A stretch of DNA of 64,000 nt. Source: Niabella sp. (lineage in GTDB: Bacteria; Bacteroidota; Bacteroidia; Chitinophagales; Chitinophagaceae). The notes under the pieces were generated by a model. The model saw only the letters and a list, made by a program, of their open reading frames with translations, had not been told where the DNA came from and made no database searches. The stretch's first letter is position 1, and each line of letters starts with the position of its first letter. Shown here one piece after another: positions 63,491-64,000 of the stretch. The position numbers and the translations under genes are program-made. The stretch covers positions 248,001 through 312,000 of the forward strand of contig NZ_JASLGT010000024.1 of assembly GCF_030150205.1 (NCBI RefSeq). The letters are read 5' to 3'.

Positions 63491-64000
63491 TCATGTATTA
63501 AGTTTATGGCACAACTCAACGCGATTGGACACCCGTATTTTATAAAAAATGTTTTGAACATGCTTTGCTACAGTCCGTTCCGCAATAAATAATTTTTCTG
63601 CTACACTCTTGTAGGTTTCGCCCATATATACCATAAAGGCAATCTCTTTTTCCCTATTGGTAAGCTGATAATGTGAGCAATTGATCCTGAATTTTTCTTC
63701 CCTATTCAGGCGATCAATTTCCTTTGTTCGCTTCTCCACTTCCTGCTGCAAAATCTGGTTCCATTGCTTTAAATACAACTCCGATTCAAGAAGACGTTCA
63801 TGTTCCAGCCGTAACTGGGAAACATTCCGCTTAACATGCAGAGCCAACAACAGTAAAAAACCTGCATTGGTAGCCGTGGCTTCAATTGCCTGTCCAAGAT
63901 CGAGGTAGGTAATTATGGGCAGTGTAAGCCAGGGGCTTAAACAGAGCGCAAGAACAATTAGTTCTTCCCTCGCCTCCTGCGATTTGATTTGGTTGTCATA
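63491..64000 (-). CDS. Membrane LuxR-type regulator (5' end outside window)
   Basis: The frame is open to the right edge. The visible 170 residues have hydrophobic segments (LIVLALCLSPWLTLPIITYL and NAGFLLLLALHV), a coiled-coil helix (EHERLLESELYLKQWNQIL) and a GerE HTH (LTNREKEIAFMVYMGETYKS and RTVAKHVQNIFYKIRVSNRV). It is a membrane-bound transcription regulator. It is divergent from nothing in the window and precedes rteC by 132 nt in the same direction. Confidence 0.85.
   Translation of the reverse strand, partial: YDNQIKSQEAREELIVLALCLSPWLTLPIITYLDLGQAIEATATNAGFLLLLALHVKRNVSQLRLEHERLLESELYLKQWNQILQQEVEKRTKEIDRLNREEKFRINCSHYQLTNREKEIAFMVYMGETYKSVAEKLFIAERTVAKHVQNIFYKIRVSNRVELCHKLNT

Overview
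The window looks like a chromosome of Bacteroidota, probably a member of the Chitinophagaceae. The evidence is a beta-propeller/Y_Y_Y sensor kinase, a Bacteroidetes-type conjugation operon (TraE, F, G, I, J, K, M, N and RteC), a GLPGLI protein beside an outer-membrane beta-barrel, and an ECF sigma gene whose upstream region carries a TGTAAC-type -35. This placement comes from protein style and not from a marker gene. No rRNA, tRNA, CRISPR array or recognisable insertion sequence was found.

Region 1 (1-16 kb) is ordinary chromosome grading into a scarred zone. It holds a sensor kinase and response regulator pair, a PepSY-like secreted protein, a GNAT acetyltransferase, an imelysin-like/di-haem peroxidase fusion, an acid-phosphatase-like phosphoesterase and a lectin-fold secreted protein. 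From 11.4 to 14.2 kb there are several decayed genes: a Fic gene broken by an inversion, a frameshifted esterase, and a frameshifted and truncated restriction-endonuclease-like gene. A 24-bp perfect palindrome and a terminator also lie there. This is typical of a spot with repeated insertion and loss. A DEDDh exonuclease/GIY-YIG nuclease follows.

Region 2 (16.5-21 kb) is a candidate anti-phage island. A class III nucleotide cyclase and a small membrane protein resemble the two parts of a Pycsar system (PycC and PycTM). The third gene of the same operon encodes an E2-like (ubiquitin-conjugating fold) domain joined to a SEC-C zinc motif, which is not a standard Pycsar component. Divergent from it is a sigma factor / small protein / ImmA-IrrE metalloprotease operon that may control it.

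Region 3 (21.2-30.5 kb and 54.4-64 kb) is the body of an integrative conjugative element: a Dam-type methylase, a primase-polymerase-like protein, paralogous hypothetical proteins, then traN, traM, a traL-position gene and traK; and, after an interruption, traJ, three TraI-like genes, traG (VirB4-like ATPase), traF, traE, rteC and a membrane LuxR-type regulator running off the right edge. No integrase or relaxase was seen, so the element continues outside the window.

Region 4 (31-54.4 kb) is visibly AT-richer and sits exactly between traJ and traK. It is a biosynthetic cluster for a ribosomally made, modified peptide (RiPP). On the minus strand it encodes an S41 protease, a 70-residue precursor with a repeated CASGYxS motif and three Cys, a radical SAM/SPASM maturase, a subtilisin-type protease, an ABC exporter, a flavin-dependent halogenase with intact catalytic residues, three GT25-like genes (four domains, two with altered active-site motifs), a GT2 glycosyltransferase, a GT2-methyltransferase fusion, an HTH-less regulator, a TetR regulator and an alpha-oxoamine-synthase-like PLP enzyme. 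The divergent plus-strand operon encodes a DUF6249-like protein, an ECF sigma factor, a small membrane protein, an outer-membrane beta-barrel protein, a GLPGLI protein and a two-domain GT14-like glycosyltransferase. The combination predicts a crosslinked, halogenated and heavily glycosylated peptide carried on a conjugative element. I know of no described product with this gene set, and this is the most likely undescribed system in the window, followed by the E2-containing Pycsar-like operon.
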